Assembly: GCF_013393325.1 (NCBI RefSeq)
Contig: NZ_QJRC01000065.1
Location: 1 to 64,000 of the forward strand
Length of the DNA: 64,000 nt
DNA from: Pseudomonas hunanensis
GTDB taxonomy: Bacteria > Pseudomonadota > Gammaproteobacteria > Pseudomonadales > Pseudomonadaceae
Direction: 5' to 3'
The position numbers and the translations under genes are program-made. Below, piece by piece: positions 60,715-64,000 of this stretch (within the stretch, counting starts at the first letter, position 1; each line of letters opens with the position of its first letter). Under the pieces are notes generated by a model. The model ran no database searches, had not been told where the DNA came from, and saw only the letters and a program-made list of their open reading frames with translations.

Positions 60715-60872
60715 GGAGACTCCCATTGGCAAACTGAATGTAAAACAGGCGCCTATCCTAACCCGTCAATCGTCAGCAGATGCGCTTGCGGGGTGAAATA
60801 TCTTCGCCAGCCCTTTATAGTGGCCGATCACCCTCATTTTTACCCCGTAGCCAGATAAGTAGCCGAGCCACC

Positions 60873-62912
60873 ATGTCCGAGCCACGTCAGATTCTCGTCA
60901 CCAGCGCCCTGCCCTATGCCAATGGATCGATCCATCTAGGCCATATGCTCGAGTACATCCAGACAGACATGTGGGTCCGCTTCCAGAAAATGCGCGGCAA
61001 CCAGTGTATCTACGTCTGCGCCGATGACGCCCACGGCTCCGCCATCATGCTGCGTGCCGAGAAAGAAGGCATCACACCGGAGCAGCTGATCGCCAATGTC
61101 CAGGCCGAGCACAGCAGCGACTTCGCCGACTTCCTGGTGGACTTCGACAACTTCCACTCGACCCACAGCGAAGAAAACCGCGAGCTGTCGAGCCTGATCT
61201 ACACGCGCCTGCGTGAAGCCGGGCACATCGCCACCCGTTCGGTGACCCAGTACTTCGACCCGGAAAAGGGTATGTTCCTGGCCGACCGCTTCATCAAGGG
61301 CACCTGCCCCAAGTGCGCGGCCGAAGACCAGTATGGCGACAACTGCGAAAAATGCGGCGCCACCTACGCACCCACCGAACTGAAAAACCCCAAGTCGGCG
61401 ATCTCCGGTGCCACACCGGTACTGCGTGACTCCCAGCACTTCTTCTTCAAGCTGCCCGACTTCCAGGCCATGCTGCAGCAGTGGACCCGCAGCGGCACCC
61501 TGCAGGACGCGGTAGCCAACAAGCTGGCCGAATGGCTGGACTCCGGCCTGCAGGAGTGGGATATCTCCCGCGATGCGCCGTACTTCGGCTTCGAAATACC
61601 GGGCGAGCCGGGCAAGTACTTCTACGTTTGGCTGGATGCGCCAATCGGCTACATGGCCAGCTTCAAGAACCTCTGTGCGCGCCGCCCGGAGCTGGACTTC
61701 GACGCCTTCTGGAGCGAAGGCTCCAAGGCCGAGCTGTACCACTTCATCGGCAAGGACATCGTCAACTTCCACGCCCTGTTCTGGCCTGCCATGCTCGAAG
61801 GCGCGGGCTTTCGCAAGCCGACCGCGGTCAACGTGCACGGCTACCTGACCGTCAACGGCGCCAAGATGTCCAAGTCGCGCGGCACCTTCATCAAGGCCCG
61901 TACCTACCTTGACCACCTGCAGCCGGAATACCTGCGTTACTACTACGCGGCCAAGCTGGGCCGTGGCGTCGACGACCTGGACTTGAACCTGGAAGACTTC
62001 GTGCAGAAGGTCAACTCCGACCTGGTCGGCAAGGTGGTCAACATTGCCAGCCGCTGCGCAGGTTTCATCCACAAGGGCAACGAAGGTGTGATGGTAAGCG
62101 GTGATGCCGCGCCTGAGCTGACCGAAGCCTTCCTGACGGCCGCACCCTCCATCGCCGAAGCCTATGAAGCCCGTGATTTTGGCCGCGCCATGCGCGAAAT
62201 CATGGCGCTGGCCGACCGCGCCAACGCCTGGATCGCCGACAAGGCCCCGTGGTCGCTGGCCAAACAGGAAGGCAAGCAGGATGAAGTACAGGCCATCTGC
62301 GCCCAAGGCATCAACCTGTTCCGTCAGTTGGTGATCTTCCTCAAGCCGGTACTGCCGGCGCTGGCCGCCGACGCCGAGGCGTTCCTCAACGTTGCCCCGT
62401 TGACCTGGAGCGACCACCTGTCGCGCCTGGAAAACCACAAACTGAACCCGTTCAAGGCCCTGATGAGCCGTATCGAGCCGGCCAAGGTCGAAGCCATGGT
62501 CGCAGCCAGCAAGGAAGACCTGCTGGCTACGCAAGCCAAGGCACCAGCGGGCAATGGCGAGCTGACCAAGGACCCGTTGTCAGCGGAGATCGAGTTCGAT
62601 ACCTTCGCGGCAGTCGACCTGCGCGTGGCGCTGATCGTCAAGGCCGAAGCCGTGGCAGGTGCCGACAAGTTGCTGCAACTGACCCTGGACATCGGTGACG
62701 AGCGCCGCAACGTGTTCTCCGGCATCAAGTCGGCCTACCCAGACCCGTCCAAGCTGGAAGGCCGCCTGACCATGATGGTGGCCAACCTCAAGCCACGGAA
62801 GATGCGCTTTGGCGTGTCCGAGGGCATGGTCATGGCTGCCGGCCCTGGCGGTGAAGAAATCTACCTGCTGAGCCCGGACAGCGGCGCCAAGCCAGGCCAG
62901 CGCATCAAGTAA
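60873..62912 (+). CDS. metG: Methionine-tRNA ligase
   Basis: Class I methionyl-tRNA synthetase of 679 residues. The HIGH-type motif is [12 protein letters not shown] near residue 20, zinc-knuckle Cys are in [20 protein letters not shown] near 145, and the KMSKS motif is [12 protein letters not shown] near 330. A C-terminal EMAP/Trbp111-like tRNA-binding and dimerisation domain is present ([20 protein letters not shown]). The ATG at 60873 gives the family start. Confidence 0.97.
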   Translation: MSEPRQILVTSALPYANGSIHLGHMLEYIQTDMWVRFQKMRGNQCIYVCADDAHGSAIMLRAEKEGITPEQLIANVQAEHSSDFADFLVDFDNFHSTHSEENRELSSLIYTRLREAGHIATRSVTQYFDPEKGMFLADRFIKGTCPKCAAEDQYGDNCEKCGATYAPTELKNPKSAISGATPVLRDSQHFFFKLPDFQAMLQQWTRSGTLQDAVANKLAEWLDSGLQEWDISRDAPYFGFEIPGEPGKYFYVWLDAPIGYMASFKNLCARRPELDFDAFWSEGSKAELYHFIGKDIVNFHALFWPAMLEGAGFRKPTAVNVHGYLTVNGAKMSKSRGTFIKARTYLDHLQPEYLRYYYAAKLGRGVDDLDLNLEDFVQKVNSDLVGKVVNIASRCAGFIHKGNEGVMVSGDAAPELTEAFLTAAPSIAEAYEARDFGRAMREIMALADRANAWIADKAPWSLAKQEGKQDEVQAICAQGINLFRQLVIFLKPVLPALAADAEAFLNVAPLTWSDHLSRLENHKLNPFKALMSRIEPAKVEAMVAASKEDLLATQAKAPAGNGELTKDPLSAEIEFDTFAAVDLRVALIVKAEAVAGADKLLQLTLDIGDERRNVFSGIKSAYPDPSKLEGRLTMMVANLKPRKMRFGVSEGMVMAAGPGGEEIYLLSPDSGAKPGQRIK

Positions 62913-62918
62913 CCCCTC

Positions 62919-62942
62919 TGCCCCGGCCCTCGTGCCGGGGCA
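62919..62942 (+). terminator. Hairpin after metG
   Basis: TGCCCCGG (62919-62926), loop CCCTCGTG, CCGGGGCA (62935-62942) followed by GTTCTTTC form an intrinsic-type terminator six bases after the metG stop codon, separating it from the rnf-type genes. Confidence 0.75.
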
Positions 62943-63000
62943 GTTCTTTCTGTACCTCGATTGCCGGCCGTCCCTCCCGATTCCCGGCTATCTTCATCTC

Positions 63001-63546
63001 ATGAATGACTACATCCTGGTCCTGATAAGCGCCGCGCTGGTCAATCACCTGTGCCTCCTGCAACAGCCTTTCTCCAGGCCGCATCTGCATGTACACGGGC
63101 TGGCTGGTGCGCTGTGCATCGCCTTGGGCGTGATCGGCGCACAGCTGCTGCGCGGGGTACTTGCCCCGCTGCACATCCATGATCTTGCTCTGTTCCTGTT
63201 GTTGCCCTGGCTGGCACTGCTTGCCTGGGGCCTGCCCTGGCTAATGGCCAAGTGGCGCCCGGCCTGGCCCGTAGTGGGGTTACCAGCGCTGCTGTCGAGC
63301 AATGCCCTGGCGCTGGGGCTGGGCCTGCAGCAGGCAAGCGACGACAGCCCCTGGTCAGCCACGCTGCTGCAAGCCTTGCTGGCAGGAGGAGGCTTTTGGC
63401 TGGCGCTGATGGTGTTCAGTGATCTGCGCCAACGCAGTGCCCATGCCGACATCCCTGGCGTACTGCGCGGCCTGCCCATCGAATTGATCGGCGCCGGGGT
63501 AATGGCCATGGCGTTTTCCGGTTTCAACGGAATGTTCGGCCAATGA
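63001..63546 (+). CDS. RnfA-like membrane protein, divergent
   Basis: Integral membrane protein of 181 residues with six helices. It aligns end to end with RnfA (MNDYILVLISAALVNHLCLL for MTDYLLLLIGTVLVNNFVL; C-terminus IELIGAGVMAMAFSGFNGMF). In ordinary RnfA two membrane Cys ligate an Fe-S cluster, one shortly after VNNF and one in TTNCAVLG. Here the matching positions are Arg (PFSRPH) and Ala (SSNALALG). It overlaps the rnfD gene by four bases, with no rnfB or rnfC between. Ribosome site is weak. Confidence 0.8.
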   Translation: MNDYILVLISAALVNHLCLLQQPFSRPHLHVHGLAGALCIALGVIGAQLLRGVLAPLHIHDLALFLLLPWLALLAWGLPWLMAKWRPAWPVVGLPALLSSNALALGLGLQQASDDSPWSATLLQALLAGGGFWLALMVFSDLRQRSAHADIPGVLRGLPIELIGAGVMAMAFSGFNGMFGQ

Positions 63547-64000
63547 TCAACAGTCCCGACCCGCGGCTACGTACCAGCATGGGCCTGGTCTTGCTGGCCT
63601 GCTTGCCCGGCCTTCTGACGCTGTTATGGCTGCATGGCTGGGGCATGCTGCTGAACCTGTTGCTGTGTGCCAGTGCGGCACTCCTGTGCGAAGCGGCGCT
63701 GCTGGCGTTGCGCGGCCAATCACCCAGCACGGCGCTAAACGATGGCAGTGCACTGGTGACCGCCGTGCTGCTGGCCGCCGCCCTGCCCACGCTCGCCCCG
63801 TGGTGGCTGCCGGTGATCGCGGCAAGTGCTGCCATCGGCATCGGCAAGCAGGCCTTTGGTGGGGTTGGGCGAAATCTGTTCAACCCGGCCATGGTCGGAT
63901 ATGCCTTTGTGCTCCTGAGTTTTCCGTTGCAGATGAACCATTGGCCAGGGCCGGCCCCGGGCTTGCTCGACAGCCTGCAGCAAGTGTTCGCCGGGGGCGA
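63543..64000 (+). CDS. RnfD-like electron transport complex subunit, partial
   Basis: N-terminal 152 residues of an RnfD/NqrB-family membrane subunit, cut by the window end. It begins MINSPDPRLRTSMGLVLLAC and contains the conserved GKQAFGGVGRNLFNPAMVGY near residue 105. The covalent FMN-binding Thr motif of RnfD lies further downstream and cannot be checked here. The ATG overlaps the RnfA-like stop codon, so the two are coupled. Confidence 0.87.
   Translation, partial: MINSPDPRLRTSMGLVLLACLPGLLTLLWLHGWGMLLNLLLCASAALLCEAALLALRGQSPSTALNDGSALVTAVLLAAALPTLAPWWLPVIAASAAIGIGKQAFGGVGRNLFNPAMVGYAFVLLSFPLQMNHWPGPAPGLLDSLQQVFAGG

Noticed and set aside
60936..62534. Minus-strand open frame of 532 codons opposite metG
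   Set aside because: metG is unmistakable on the plus strand; the antisense product matches nothing I know.

Overview
The window is GC-rich, densely coded DNA that looks like chromosome of a fluorescent-group Pseudomonas, most probably the Pseudomonas putida group. Pointers are the 5' end of a 16S rRNA gene with a Pseudomonas-type start, a braCDEFG branched-chain amino acid transport operon, P. putida-style REP repeats (arms like GGAGCGGCC with TTGTGTCGC), Pseudomonas-restricted small families (DUF2025, DUF2288, DUF1145), and the four-gene ligase-associated repair cluster that has been studied in P. putida. The species name is inference from content. No insertion sequence, integrase, prophage, tRNA or CRISPR array was seen; the gene order looks like core chromosome.

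Layout. 1-430: start of an rrn operon on the minus strand with two promoters and a boxA. 0.5-6.4 kb: formate/nitrite-type channel, a periplasmic metallo-beta-lactamase-fold hydrolase, and two c-di-GMP enzymes in tandem. 6.4-8.6 kb: DUF2025 protein and a divergent LysR/SDR pair. 8.7-11.7 kb: a three-gene FUSC/DUF1656/HlyD efflux operon. 11.9-13.5 kb: four small or lipid-anchored unknowns, including a 38-residue membrane peptide. 13.7-19.9 kb: RapA, an MHYT-GGDEF-EAL protein and a dehydrogenase whose 3' end overlaps it. 20.7-25.6 kb: braCDEFG. 25.7-38.6 kb: lipoproteins, an FAD oxidoreductase, NhaA, PdxH, an OmpA lipoprotein with a histone-like tail, a class-C-like serine hydrolase, a GH50-like glycosidase, DinG with a LexA box, and a CopD-like membrane protein. 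38.7-43.2 kb: a secreted collagen-like protein, DUF1145, two tandem OmpA lipoproteins with calcium-type repeats, and a compact run of four small genes, two with SEC-C metal-binding motifs.

43.2-48.3 kb is the most unusual segment. A MocR-type regulator faces a minus-strand operon of four genes joined by 4-base ATGA overlaps: serine O-acetyltransferase, a free-standing AlaRS-type tRNA-editing protein (AlaX-like), an MFS transporter, and an atypical cysteine-synthase-fold PLP enzyme. Together they could make O-acetylserine, convert it to a beta-substituted alanine, export it, and clear tRNA mischarged with it. That is a plausible small pathway for a toxic or signalling amino acid with built-in self-protection; the product is unknown.

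48.4-58.1 kb: a penicillin-acylase-family lipoprotein, then the repair cluster (MBL exonuclease, ATP-dependent DNA ligase, Lhr-core helicase, PdeM/MPE nuclease) interrupted by an AstE/aspartoacylase-family gene. 58.1-64.0 kb: housekeeping genes dcd, a cold-shock protein gene, apbC/mrp and metG, then an rnf-type locus in which a divergent rnfA, lacking the two expected cluster cysteines, is joined directly to rnfD with no rnfB or rnfC between them. The window ends inside rnfD.
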